Part shown: piece after piece, positions 24,374 through 36,627 of the stretch
Position numbering within the stretch: position 1 is the stretch's first letter
Layout: each line of letters opens with the position of its first letter
NCBI GenBank assembly: GCA_020912385.1
Contig: CP087216.1
Coordinates: 372,001-436,000 of the forward strand
Length of the DNA stretch: 64,000 nt
Direction: 5' to 3'
From: Neofusicoccum parvum
Taxonomy: Eukaryota > Ascomycota > Dothideomycetes > Botryosphaeriales > Botryosphaeriaceae
Notes under the pieces: generated by a model
What the model was told of the DNA's origin: nothing
Database searches by the model: none
Seen by the model: the letters and a program-made list of their open reading frames with translations, nothing else
Program-made: the position numbers and the translations under genes

Positions 24374-27300
24374 TCACGCCCCCAGCGCCTCCCGGTAGGG
24401 CGAAGGCGCCAGCGCCGCCACCGGCGCCAGCGTCGCGACGGTCACGAAGCCGCCGCCCGCCCCGAGGGTGCCGACGACCTGCCTGTAGCCCGGCACGCAC
24501 ACGGTCGCGTCGGGGATGAGCGAGGTGATCAGGCCGGTCGGTCGGACGACGGTGTCGAGGGTGGTCGGGACAGAGGCTGATGGGGTTGAGGGGGCTGGGA
24601 GGGAGGTGGATGGGGTGGACGCGGTTGGGATGGAGGGGGGCGGGATTGATATGATCGGGAAGGTGGCTGATGGGAGGGAGACGGATGGAGGTGGCGCAGA
24701 TGGAGGTGTCGCGGATGGAAGCGGCGCGGATGGGTTTGATGTACTTGGGAGAGTGGCGGATGGGATCGATGTGGTTGGGAGGGTGGCTGACGGGATGGAT
24801 GTTGTTGAAATAGAGACGCTTGGAATAGAAACCGATGGGACGGAGACCGATGGGATGGAGACCGATGGGACGGAGACGGTAGGAACTGAAAGCGAGAGGC
24901 TTAAAATGGACGCCGATGGAACCGATAGGGCTGGAAGGGGTACGGACGGAAGAGTCAAACTTGTGAGAGTGAGTGAGGGACTGGATGCGGATGGTACAGA
25001 AAGGGTTGGTGGGGAGACAGAAGGCAGCGTTAAACTCGAGACTGACAATGATGGAAGGGTCACGGAAAGTGGGGAAAAAGACGGCAGGCTAAATGTAGGA
25101 ATAGATACCGATGGAGCGGTCAAAGAGGGAAGCGAGATAGATGGAACGTCTAGACTTGGCACAGACGAGAGGCTCGGAATGGAAATAGGAGTTAGGGAAA
25201 CAGCCGGGACAGAGTCCGAAATGGATCCCGTAGGAACATTAACAAAGACTATTGATGTAGAGAACAAGGTACCGATGATGCTCGTAAAATGGACGGTTCC
25301 GGAAGTTCGGAACACGGTGAGCATATCGGGGTCCTCTGGTAGTCCCGTCAAGGGCATTGGAGGCATTGCTGTGGGAACCAAGACAGGCCCGGAAGGCTGT
25401 GAAAGAGGAGGTAGCGCCGGTAAAACTGAACGTGCTGGGGGCGCAACCCGTCCAGATGTTGGAGTGGTGCCTGGGGTCGCAAATGAAGAGAAAGAAGCAG
25501 GTAAAGAAGGTGTACCGATGACGACTGTAGGGGGGCTGGTGTCCGTAGGAAGAATGGTGAAAATAGAAGTGACCGTCCCATCAATTGGTGCTGTCCTTGT
25601 CGCCATCGACGCAGTTATGGTTGTAGTAAGGCTCGTCGGAAGAAGGACAAAAATAGTAGGCAGATTTAACTGTCTCCTTTGTAATGCAAGAAGTCTGTCC
25701 AAAGTGATTACCATGAGCTTAGTTCCGGGCGTGTAGCCAGCAGTCTGGAGAGGCTCAAGTCCAGAAAGCGCAGGCGGAATGGTTATCGAGGGGATATCTG
25801 CGGAAATGCTGACAGCGGCCGTAACAGAGGCCGCGACCGTGGCACTCAAGCTCACATCAATGCCAATGGGTGGAGGAGGAGCAGACGAAGGAATCCCACT
25901 GACTCCTGTGCCGACACTTGTGGTAAGTGGGGATCCCAGAGAAGAAGAAGACAGACTGATGGACGGCACAGATACACTTGGAACCGAAAGACTCGGTACG
26001 GTCAAGCTGGGTACGGTCAAGCTGGGTACGGTCAAGCTGGGTACGGTCAAGCTGGGTACGGTCAAGCTGGGTACGGTCAAGCTTGACACGGTCAAGCTCG
26101 GTACAGTCAAGCTCGGTACAGTCAAGCTTGGTACAGTGAAGCTCGGTACAGTGAAGCTCGGTATAGCCAAGCTCGGTACAGAAAGACTGGGTACAGAAAG
26201 GCTCGGAATGGACACACTGGGTAGACTTGGGATCACAGGTAAGCTCACATCCGGACTGGTAAGTGCTGTTGGAAGCACTACTGATATAGATGGCAAGGAA
26301 ATCCCAGTTGGCAAGCTCAGACTAATGCTCGGTACAGAAGGACTTGGCAGGGAAAGGCTGGGTAGAGCCGTGGGAAGAGTCGGTACGGAAAGAGTGGGCA
26401 GGCTAGAGAGTATTGAAAGACTCGGGACCGATAGGCTTGGAACGGATAGGCTTGGGACCGACAGGCTTGGGACTGACAAGCTTTGAACTGACAAGCTGGT
26501 CTCTGAAAGGCTTGGAACTGATAGACTCGGCACTGAGACACTCGGTACTGGGACACTCGGTACTGAGAGACTTGGCACTGAGAGACTTGGTACTGAGAGA
26601 CTTGATACTGACAGCGTCAAAAGTGAAAAGCTTGGGGCTGAGAGGCTTGGAGCTGAAAGATTTGGAACCGGCAGGCTTGGAACCGGCAGGCTTGGAACCG
26701 GCAGGCTCGGAGCCGACAAGCTTGGAATCGATAGGCTTGAGACCGATAGGCTTGAAAGCGAAAGGCTTGGGACCGGTAGACTTGGAACTGATAGACTTGG
26801 AGCCGAGAGACTCGGGACTGAGGCGCTTGGAATCGATATACTTGGAACATCTACGCTGAGGCTCGGCACGCTAATCGTCGGAAGAGAAAACGAAGGAACC
26901 TGCACGCTTGGAGCCGAAAGGCTTGGAACCGACAGCGAGAAGCTCGGAATTGCCACAGTTGGGACCGAGAGGGATGTCGGAGCCGGAGGCGACACAGACG
27001 GGATATTCAAGCTTGGGTTAGAGATGCTTGGAAGAGCCACACTGGGTAGTGATAGACTCAGGCCAGGGAGAGAGACGGTGGGAAGCTCGGCACTCAGGCC
27101 CGGAAGGCTCAACGAAGGAACGGATAGTGAAGACACGAAAAGCGTCGGCACCGACAACGAAGGCACCGACAACGAAGGCACCGACAACGAAGGCTCTGAC
27201 AGTGAAAGGACTGACAGTGAAGGCACAGATATCGAAGGCACCGACAGTGAAGGAACAGATATCGAAGGCACCGATAACGAAGGAACGGCCACAGTCACAG

Positions 27301-29769
27301 AAGGTAGTAGCGGTGGAATGGGTCCACTTTGTGCTCCACGGGGTGGTTCATTGATCGTTGGGGTGGAGAGGGGCGGGAGCGGGAGAGAACCAATGCCGAG
27401 GGAGGATACGCTGACGGGCGGCACTGAGATGGAAATGGATGGTACCGAGACGGAGGGTACGTCAATAGACAGGGTTGGGAGAGCGATGCTGAGCGATGGT
27501 GCGCTGACCGAAGGGAGCGCCACGGAAAGTGACGGTGGAGTAACTCCTGGTAAGCTCAAAGACCCGGAAGGAAGAGACAGTGACCCAACACTCAGCGTTG
27601 GTAAGTCAACCGAAGGGACGGACAAGCTGAGCGGAGAAACAATCGGGGATGGCAGGCTGAGAGAACCGATGCTTAAGCTGGGGAGGCTCGGAGCAGGAAG
27701 AGATGGTGCGCTGATGGACGGAACACTCAACGACGATGGCCCGGATGGCACAGGCAAGCTTGGGGCGTTAACAGAAGGAACGCTTAATGAAGGCAGCGCT
27801 GTCGGGAGGGTCAAGCTTGGAACGCTAACGGACGGAACGCTCAACGAGGGCAAGTTGACAGTCGGTAGAGAGACCGAAGGCAATGCGATCGATGGAGATA
27901 GACTTGGCATACTGATCGTTGGCACCGATAGTGGAGGAATAGAGACGCTCGGCAGAGTCAACGAGGACAGTCCGACTGAGGCAGAAGGGATGTCTGTTGG
28001 CACACTGATGATGGGCAAGCTTAAAGAAGGAATCGGCATAGATGGAAGGGTCGTAGGTAGAGACGGACTCGGCAAGCTTAACGAAGGCAAGCCAAGATTG
28101 GTGGGCAGAGAGATACTTGACAAGCCAAGGGAAGGTAGCGACAACGGCGGACTGGCACTCGGTATGCTTAGACTTAGAGATGGTAAAGCAGTTGGTAACG
28201 AAATTCCCGGCACGCTCAGCAGCGGCTGCGAAAGTGAGCCTAAAGAAAGAGGCGGCAAAGTCGGTAGAGACCCCAAGCCAGAACTAGCCAAACTGCCGGA
28301 GCCACTGACTGAGGGAGTTGTAGTCGGGAAAGGCAGGCTCAACGTCAGCCTGACTGCGAGCGTAGGAACGGCGCTGCTGGGGATGAGAACAGCAGCGACC
28401 TTGCTTGGATCGACGACGAGGTCCGTCGACTCCGTATAACACTGGCAATTGTTCTGGTTGGCAAGGTTGAGGTCGAGGCCCGCGCCGGGTGCGCCGAGGA
28501 GGACGCAAGTGCCCAGGCATAGGCCGATGTCGTTGTCGCCGCTACCGAAGAGGCGCGGGATGGCGAGGCGAAGTCCGATGGACACGCCGCAGCGGATTTG
28601 GAAGGTTTGACCGGCGGCAGAGATGACCTTGCCGTTGTCCGCCGGACACTGGAAGAGCGGCGGCGTGGCATTGGGGCTGCTTGGTGCCGCTGGTGAAGGC
28701 GTAAGACTTGCTGAGGGAATTGGGATGATTGCAGGAGCGGAAGCGCCAGCGGCTAGGACTGATGATGTTGCAGAGGTCAAGGCACTTGTTGTTCCTGCAG
28801 ATGCTCCGACGGCGGCCGACGAGCTGCCAGCGAGTGACGAAGCTCTGGTTGAGGACAACGTTCCCAGATTGGCTGACGACAACGACGCGGATGGTGTCGA
28901 TACCGGTATGATCGATGTCGACGGCAACGAGGGGGATGCGACGGACACGCTAATGCCAGCGGCGGCGGATAATTGAACGGAAACACTGGCGGAAGCGCTT
29001 ACAGCTACGGGAGGCGCGGGAGTTGATACGCTGGTGGGCCTGACTGACGAGCTCGACGTAGATGGAAGTACCTGTCTCTTCTCACCCGCAAGCGTGAGCG
29101 ACAGCGGGAGCGATGTTTCAAGCGTTGAAAAGGTGGCGGAGATGCTTGGGAAAATCGAGGCCAGCAGGGCCGGGAGATCAGAGACTGCCGGAGAACTGAC
29201 ACACTTGTCTATGACGCCCATGCCAGTGGCTGCGCAAGCAACGACTCCGGCAGCGTCCAATGAAGGAATCGCGAAGCACTTCTGGAAAGCGCTCTGGCTA
29301 CGAAAGGGTTAGATGGGATCACAGACATGAGCGCAAGCTGGTGAGAATGCTTACGTTGAGGGATAGCAAAGATCGAAGGCCTGTTTTGCGGAGGCGCATC
29401 TAAAAGGATTGAACGGGCTGCTTGATGCCAAACATGTCTGTAGTGCTGTGAACTTCTGGTTACATGTTGCTGTGACCACACACTGAAACCCGTTTTGAAG
29501 GTTGAGCGCGCAGCTGCTGTCTGATGGCTGGCAATCGGCACTTGCAGACTACACAGTCCTTTGGTTAGCTACCGATTCGACCACCGCACAATTTGTCAAG
29601 CACTCACATCTAACAAGCTTCCGAGCTCGTTGGTCGGGTTGATGTTTGCCTGGGCAACTTCGCCCTGTGCACGTCTCCCTGATAAAAATTCTTCAGGCAA
29701 AAAGGCGCCATCGACGGACAAGACGGAGCAAAGCAAACAAACGGCCGTTAGGAACGCTGAGCGACACAT
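24374..29769 (-). CDS. Giant secreted Ser/Pro/Leu/Val pentapeptide-repeat protein (about 1759 aa)
   Basis: Three exons, 29769-29608, 29548-29355 and 29297-24374, join to exactly 1760 codons. The first exon encodes a clear signal peptide (MCRSAFLTAVCLLCSVLS, then VDGAF). Next comes a Cys-rich N-terminal region of about 100 residues with ten cysteines and a second Cys block near residue 330 (FQCPADNGK, RCGVSIG, CLGTCVLLG, NNCQCYTES). The remaining 1400 residues are dominated by five-residue units of the form P-S-L-S-V, with variants T, I and A. Protein of this kind would be an extracellular, O-glycosylated cell-wall or adhesin-like molecule; that is inference. No GPI signal is evident at the C-terminus (PYREALGA). 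It is not a CFEM domain, since the Cys spacing does not fit. The start was set at the first true ATG, at 29769. Confidence 0.75.
25994..26206 (-). repeat. 15-bp tandem repeat array within the giant gene
   Basis: About fourteen head-to-tail copies of a 15-nt unit (plus strand GGTACGGTCAAGCTG and near variants) encode repeated SLTVP pentapeptides on the minus strand. The first five or six copies are almost identical. Related 15-nt units continue irregularly across 24800-27300 (for example near 27130-27290). Confidence 0.85.
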
Positions 29770-31582
29770 ATTGTCGAAAGTCAATCAATAGACAGTCCCA
29801 GCCCAGGCTAGGCGATGAGATTTCACTGCGGAAACTTGGTGACGGGGCAACGATGCTGCGATCCCACAGTTATATCTTCTACGCTAGCACGCAAGTCTGT
29901 CGTAGGAATGCGCCTCCTGCTGATGTTTTTGACTTGGCAGCTTCTAGAATGGAAAGTGACCACCTACGGGATTGTGCCAGGGAGCTGGGGACTGAGGTGG
30001 CTGTCTGGAAAGTGCCAATACCGCAAGCACCCCATGGCTCTGGGCTGGACCAAAGAGCTCAAGAATGGATGAACAGCCAACATTCTCGACCGCAGGACCA
30101 TAACAGAGATCGTGAAATATCAGGAGATGGAGGCTGAACAAGAACGACGAATGTTGTTTTAGTCATTGCAGAGCCATACGCGGCCGGAGGAGTACAAAAA
30201 CCGCACAACGGTCCACGATCCAGCACTCAGAGAACGGAATCGCCAACGCAGTCTGGAGCCCTGCCGTTCCACGAGATGAAAGGGCCACATTCGCAGAAAG
30301 ATTCTCAGGGCGAATGCATACTCCATGTTGTCCGTGGAGCGATGACCAAGTTCATGGCTGCTGCTCGTTACAACCACATAAATCTCGCAAACGCGCGAGC
30401 CGTAACAAGCGAGCTCACTTATGGGGTCGTCCTCATCATGAATTCAAGGCTGAAATAGCACCGGTAAAGTTCGGGGAAGGTGTTCTCCGATGCCAAGATG
30501 ATGTGAGTGGATGAAGCCTGGACGAGGGAAGGGGGTCCTCGGCATTATGCTGTACACGCTTGCACGATGAACAAAAGGAAATTGTTTTACAAGAGGCATT
30601 TCAAAGGATAACACAGAGATCGCGATCCAGAAGAAGATCAAGTAACGGGGAGTGAATTGACACAGTAGCCAGCACGACGGCATTTCACACTGTGCTGGCA
30701 CCCTGCTGATGATAGAAAAAGCGTGGTTCTTGTCGAGAGGTTGGAAGCATCCTTACTTATCAAATCAGGCTGTTGCCGATGCACCGAATGCAGACGTTAG
30801 GTTTAGGAAACGAAATGCTCCTGCATTTGGAATAGCTGCTGTGGTACAAAGGACACGCTGGGGCGGGCAGCGGGTAGTGCCGAAGACCCACCGTTGTGTA
30901 AAACAGTGTGCTTCTTGATCCTCCGACGGGGCTGGAATGCGGGAGCTGAAGATCGAGAAGGCTGAAGTGAGGGACGCGGATTGATTCAGATAACAATAGG
31001 CGGGTGGTGATACAGGCGGAGGTGCCTACGAGCCCGCCATGTTCCTTGCAGGAGGGAACTGGACTAGACCGGACATGCCACCTCCCAGCCGGCGGTAGGC
31101 ATGCACGGCGGACGGCAGTCAGTGCAGGGTCTCAGTCGAGCGTGGTGGCGCGTCAGCGTGCACCAAAGCCACAGTGCAAGACACAATGCGAGACAGCTGT
31201 CATCACTTTTTAAGGCTCGGCAACGCCATGCGTGCTGGAGGGCGGATCCCGGGCTGCTGACGGCGGATCGGGGGCGAGACCGGAGAGCGAGTCATGTCGA
31301 CGATGCGGAGGAGGGCCGGTGATGATGGAGACCCCATGGGCGACGTGGCGGACGTGCGGGTGGCGCGTGGGCGTGACTGGCGGCTGCTGGCGCTGGAGCG
31401 CGGTGGCCGCCGGTGCGCGGCTCTCGGCGGCGGGAAAAATAGTAATACCGGGTGTGCCGAGGTACTTGCCCGATTCATGGCATCATCGAGCCGATACGTG
31501 CTTTAACTGTCCGCCGCCGTCGCCATGCGTGTCTCGTCCGCTCCCCGTCAATCCCTCCCCTCCCTCGCCCACCACCACCGCC
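29770..31582. other. Intergenic region between divergent genes
   Basis: 1.8 kb between the start of the repeat gene and the start of the acyl-CoA oxidase. Frames such as 29646-30137 on the plus strand contain weakly protein-like stretches (EEYKNRTTVHDPALRERNR around 30190 in another frame) but no recognisable family. The stretch 31210-31560 is GC-rich and C/T-rich near the end, as expected of a promoter. Confidence 0.45.
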
Positions 31583-33809
31583 ATGGCCCCCATAGTACCG
31601 ACTCCCGACTGGGTGAAGGCCCTCAAGCCCTCGGGCATCCAGGGCCACGAGCTCCTCGCCAAAGAGCGCGCCCAGAGCAACATCCCCGTCGAGAAGCTCT
31701 CCGAGTTCCTATTCTCCAAGGAGGCGCTGGAGCGCAAGCGGCGCGTGCTGCAGGTGCTCGAGGCCGAGAAGATCTTCGACAAGTCGCAGAACTACTTCCA
31801 GGGCCGCATTGACCGCATCGAGACGTCGCTGGCTCGAGCCAAGAAGCTGCGCCAGCTGACCGTCAAGCACGGCTGGTCCGAGGACGAGTTCCGCTGTGCC
31901 ACCGACCTGATCAGCGAGCCTACTCCCTACGGCCTGCACGACAGCATGTTCTTGGTATTCCCCGCCGCCTCCGACGCCAGAAGGCTTCCGCTAATCCCAG
32001 TTAGGTCACCCTCCGCGACCAGAGCACGCCTGAGCAGCAGAAGCTCTTCTACGAGAAGGCCGCAAACTACGAATACATGGGATGCTATGCTCAGACCGAG
32101 CTGGGCCACGGTTCCAACGTGCGGGGCCTTGAGACGCTGGCTATCTGGAGCCCCGAGGACAAGAGCTTCATCATCCACTCCCCACACTTGACCGCTGCCA
32201 AGTGGTGGATCGGCTCGCTGGGCCGCACCGCCAACCACGCCGTGGTGATGGCCCAGCTGGTCATCAACAACAAGCCCTACGGCCCGCATCCCTTCATTGT
32301 GCCTATCAGGGACCTCAAGACGCACCAGCCGCTGCCGAACATCCACATCGGCGATATCGGACCCAAGTTCGGCTACAAGTGAGCATCCCTGCATCCATCC
32401 CTGCTCTTGCCCGGAACGGCAACCCGCTAACATGCTGCACCCACAGTACCATGGACAATGGTTTCCTGCTCTTCAACAAGGTCAAGATTCCCCACGTCAA
32501 CATGCTGGCCAGATTCTCCAAGGTCGACCCCAACACGGGCAAATACATTCGCCCAGAGAGACCCGCTCTCGTCTACGGCACCTTGACCTGGGTCCGCAGC
32601 AACATCGTCATGCAGGCTGGCAGCACGCTTGCGCGCGGTGTCACCATCGCCACGAGGTATTGCGCCGTTAGGAGACAGTTCCAGGATAGGGATTCAACGG
32701 ACAAGAAGAGCGGCGAGACCCAAGTCCTCGACTACACCATGGTTCAGATCCGTCTTTTGACGCTCCTGGCTGCTACTTTCGCCCTTCACTTCACCGGCAA
32801 GAGCATGATGGCACTGTACCAGGAGAATCAGAAGAGGATGAACGCGGATGTTGGCAAGGTGGGCAGCACGGAGCGGGGAGCTGGCCCTGAAGAGACACAC
32901 TCTGGAAGCGATTTGCTCGCCGATCTGCACGCTACGTCCTGTGGCTTGAAGTCCCTTGCCAGTTCCACAGCTGCCGAGGGCCTGGAGGTGTGCCGCCGTG
33001 CATGTGGTGGCCACGGATACAGCAACTTCTCTGGCATCGGAACGTGGTATGCTGACTACCTTCCGACTGTTACCTGGGAGGGTGACAACTACATGATCAC
33101 CCAGCAGGTCGCACGGTACCTTCTCAAGTCCGCCCGCAGCGTGCTCAAGGGCGAGAAGCCTACCAACGACACGACTACCATCTTGAAGACCTTCCTTGAC
33201 AAGTCCGACATGGGCGCCGCATTCGATATCCTTGGCAAGGACGAGGATATTGTCGCCGCCTACGCATGGCGTGCCTCCTTCCTCACCTTCGAGGCGCTCA
33301 AGCACCGCGACGAGCAGAAGAAGGCCTGGAACGACCTCCTCGTCGATTTCTACCGCCTCAGCAAGGCGCACTCGCAGTACTTGATCGTCAAGAACTTCTA
33401 CGAGTCCATCCAGGCCACCGAGTTCGCGCGCGAGCTCGACCCGGAGACGCAGACGCTCATGTACAAGCTGTTCCGGCTCTACGCACTGCACACGCTCGAG
33501 AGCGAGGCCTCGGAGTTCTACACGTCGAGCGCGGTGACGGTCCGCCAGATCCAGCTCGCGCGCACCAGCGCCGTCATGAAGCTGCTGGCCGAGATCCGGC
33601 CGCACGCCGTGCGCCTCGTCGACAGCTGGGACTTCCCCGACTGGCAGCTCGACAGCAGTCTGGGTCGCGCCGACGGCAAGGTCTACGAGGACATGTTCCA
33701 CCGGGCCAGCGAGCTCAACCCGCTCAACAGCATCACATTCGACCCGTACCCGGACAGCCCGGTCTTGTTCAAGGAGAACAAGAGCCAGGAGTTCAAGAGC
33801 AAGTTGTAA
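31583..33809 (+). CDS. POX1: Peroxisomal acyl-CoA oxidase
   Basis: Three exons, 31583-31954, 32005-32378 and 32447-33809, give 703 codons (702 aa), the normal length for the family. It catalyses the first step of peroxisomal beta-oxidation, oxidising acyl-CoA to trans-2-enoyl-CoA with FAD and releasing hydrogen peroxide. Motifs seen are GCYAQTELGHGSNVRGLET, PHLTAAKWWIGSLG, ARRACGGHGYSNFSG-like (RRACGGHGYSNFSGIG) and LPTVTWEGDNYMITQQVARY. These cover the FAD-binding and catalytic regions. The last three residues are SKL, a perfect PTS1 signal for peroxisome import. The first intron (31955-32004, only 50 nt) uses GTATTC and TTAG. Confidence 0.95.
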
Positions 33810-34550
33810 GAGTTTAAAAGGAACGACGGTCCATATCTGTGATGACGATGTATACTTTTATTCTGATCGTATTTCTTGTTCTTGCATGTTGGTAGCTGTG
33901 AACTTTCTTGGGGCGTAGACATGATCATAGAAGAAAGAAGAATAGAGTGTCAATGATCTCCTATCCAGAGTACCTGCGTTCCCCTATCCAAGCCAACGGA
34001 CGAAATCAAAAAGCATGTGCTCGTCGTCCCAGGACTTTTTTTTTCCTGCTCGTCGCATGTGAAGATGACCTCACACCGACCACCTTGCTGTCCGCGTGCG
34101 TGCAGCATCTTATCTTTGGATCAGGGGGGCGCCCCGCTGCCCCCGGAGGAGGCGCCCCAATCCCCCGAAATCGGACCGTTTAGCTTTCCTGGGAAAAGTT
34201 GGGCTGTGTGCACGTGCGCGCTCGTGGACATGTGAATTTGTCTGAGCGCCGCGCCGCCGCCCCGCGTGACAGCTGCTGCTGGTGAACGGCCGTTTCAGCC
34301 TTGTGGACGCCCTGGAGTGGCTGAGCGGTGGCGGGCTTGGGCGTAGGCGTCGGTCGGCTGAGGGGAGGGACTTGGGTAAGGCGGCGCTGGAGCTGGGGCG
34401 GCGCGGAGCGGAGGGGTGGAGGGTTCGGGCTGCCAAGGTTTGGAGGCGGGATGGCGGCGGGGAGAGGGCTGGGGTGTGGGTGGGTGAGGTTGGTGGTGAG
34501 ATTGTTTTCATTTTTGTTCTTTGCTGAATCTGGTTTCACGAAGCTGAAAT
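33810..34550. other. Intergenic region
   Basis: 0.74 kb with the acyl-CoA oxidase 3' UTR and then a G-rich plus-strand stretch (34280-34500). Overlapping frames here are low-complexity. No gene seen. Confidence 0.45.
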
Positions 34551-35560
34551 GTGCTCATCGACCCTTCACATTTGCTCTGTCCGGAGCGTGCGCCCCTTTG
34601 GGATGCCGAACAGCATCATTGCGCTCATTCTTACCGTCCGTTGCCAGAAGGCGAGATGCGCTTTCTCATTCTTTTTCCTGGCCAGTCTGACAATGAGATT
34701 CGAGGTTCCCTTCTCAATGTGAGCTTTGGAAACCTCCCTTGATTCGATACCATGTCATACATGTAGGCAGATGAGAACGATTGCGAGGGACAAAATTTCC
34801 CAGATTCTTGGTGGGCGCCCACGAACAATAATTTACGAAGCACCTTGACGTCGAATAAAGCCTCCGTATCACCAGCGACTACTTCAGATTGATGCTATCT
34901 ACATTAAATAATTTTCTGTTGAAGAACGCAATCATCAAGTCCGACACATGGCAAAAACATATGAAGGGGCCTCAAAGGTGTTTGTCTATCTCGGGGAGGA
35001 TACAGACAACCATTTTGTGCCATTTAGTGATCTCGGATCGCTGTTTGCAGAATCCCAATTGGTCAAATGTCCGGAAACTTTGAGACAAGTCCTGTGACAT
35101 TCTCTATCCAAATTTCTGAAACGGCAATGGTTCTCCCGTATCTCGGTGGTTCAAACATACTCACTGGCTCAGGAAGGCTCTGGATTTTGGAAACAGAAGC
35201 GTCGATCTCTACTGGATGAGTCGGAGCTTGAAAGAATTATTTTCATATTCCACGGAAGAGCACCCACCTTTTCTTAGCCTCGCACGAGGACTCAATGGAC
35301 ATCTCTGGGACTCCGGGATTTGAACTCTGAAAAAGATCACCGCGCGCTACACTTCAGAAGACCCCAGAGATGAATATTATGTCTTGCGTAGCTTCGAAAC
35401 CGACATCCCACAAATGGACCTTATTCCGGATTATGCAAGAACGGCGAACGAGATATACAAGAAGTGGCGGCCTCTCCTATTGTTCGAAAGCATTGCTCGC
35501 CCAATATCCTATCCTCTTCCTACGTGGTTCATGTTCCTCACCAGCTAAGGCATCGTGGAT
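34551..35560 (+). pseudogene. Decayed HET-domain gene
   Basis: Read in three different frames, this stretch gives the successive parts of a HET (heterokaryon incompatibility) domain. The first frame holds YRPLPEGEMRFLILFPGQ, the standard N-terminal pattern of many HET proteins, and stops at TGA 34740-34742 and TAG 34764-34766. A second frame starting near 34885 holds QIDAIYIK, a TAA at 34909-34911, then VEERNHQVRHMAKTYEGAS, VFVYLGED and, after a TGA at 35095-35097, FLKRQWFSRISVVQTYSLA. A third frame from about 35336 holds SEDPRDEYYVLRSF and LIPDYARTANEIYKKW. The blocks occur in the family's usual order. Multiple stops and at least two frameshifts make it a relic. It lies beside a LINE and upstream of an intact but only distantly similar HET gene. 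Confidence 0.85.
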
Positions 35561-36312
35561 AGTTGGCTTCAGCTCCACGACAGTATTAGATCTGAACAAG
35601 CATATAGATGGCCGTCGACTTTCCCTAATTGCGGACAAAATCGGCATAGGTCCGGCGCAATATCAGCCTCATGATGCTTTCGTATCTATTTTGGGCGCAA
35701 GCTATCTGGCAGTCTTGAGATCCGTTAAGGGCGGCTACAAATTCCTTGGTCCCTGTTGGTTTTTAGAAGAAACATGCATCGAATTGAAAGACCCATAATT
35801 CGGAAGAGTTGATGCGGAAGAGAAATTCACTATTCGAGGACAGGAAGGCTGCCGTGGCTTGGGTTGCAGCCGAAGCAAAGAGGTGGAATTTCATCATATT
35901 TCAGTACATTTACTTCATTTGCTTGCTTTGATTTTCGGGAATGGAAAGTCTCTACCCTTGTATCTTAGATATTCTTAGTTTATTTTCGAAAATGCCAGGG
36001 CTAAAAAAAAATAAGGAAAGTTGGAGGGTTGCACGGGCTACTGATGGGCCGACGTTTCGTTCTGCGTGATTTTTTTTTCTCCTAAGCGCTTCGCCCCCAC
36101 GTATTAACTCGTGTAGCTGCTCTCCAATTCGTCCCTTCAGGAGGCTTGCGGCAATCATGCATTGTGGGCCAATTGGAATGCCAGCGCTGATACGCGCCCC
36201 GCACTGCGCCGCTTTTCGTTCAGCTCGGAGCAGGCGTACACGCCGCATATAAGTGTAACGGCGGGCCTCTACCTCTAAGGATCCAAACACCAAAGAGGGT
36301 GGTAAGCCGTGT
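35561..36312. other. AT-rich intergenic region next to the LINE
   Basis: Low-GC stretch that may hold further decayed coding sequence from the HET relic at its left end. It has A/T runs near 36004 and 36070. No intact gene seen. Confidence 0.45.
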
Positions 36313-36322
36313 AGGGTTTACC

Positions 36323-36349
36323 TTGATTGATTGATTGATTGATTGATTG
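36323..36349. repeat. TTGA tetranucleotide tail of the LINE
   Basis: Six to seven copies of TTGA on the plus strand (AATC-type repeats on the element's strand), at the 3' end of the LINE. The first copy overlaps the target-site duplication. Confidence 0.9.
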
Positions 36350-36627
36350 CTATTTAACGTCCGGCGGGTCCACGCGTGGGTCGGCGGTATGCCTATCACC
36401 GTGTGCCCTTAGGCCTCCCACGGGGCATAGGACGTGCCACTCTACCTATAGTCTACGCTAAGGGGTGACATATCTGGGACGTCGCGTCTCTGTAGGCTGG
36501 ATATCGCAGTAAGGCGTTCTCTACCTCCTGCTCGGCTTTAGGGTGTGAAAGAGTGTTTGGGGCCTCTATAGGCGACTATACATAGGAAGGAAAGAGAGAT
36601 AGAATATGAAAGAGGGGGGAGGGGGGG

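Noticed and set aside
24516..28439. Long plus-strand frames (up to 471 codons) with Gly/Thr/Glu repeats
   Set aside because: They lie exactly opposite the minus-strand pentapeptide repeats. The 15-bp repeat is open in more than one frame, and the minus strand has a signal-peptide exon, proper introns and Cys blocks. The plus frames have none.
24374..29769. CFEM-domain adhesin
   Set aside because: The N-terminal cysteines do not follow the eight-Cys CFEM spacing and there is no GPI signal at the C-terminus.
29646..30450. Possible decayed gene with protein-like pieces in two frames
   Set aside because: No family could be named and the pieces overlap the first exon and promoter of the repeat gene; too weak to annotate.
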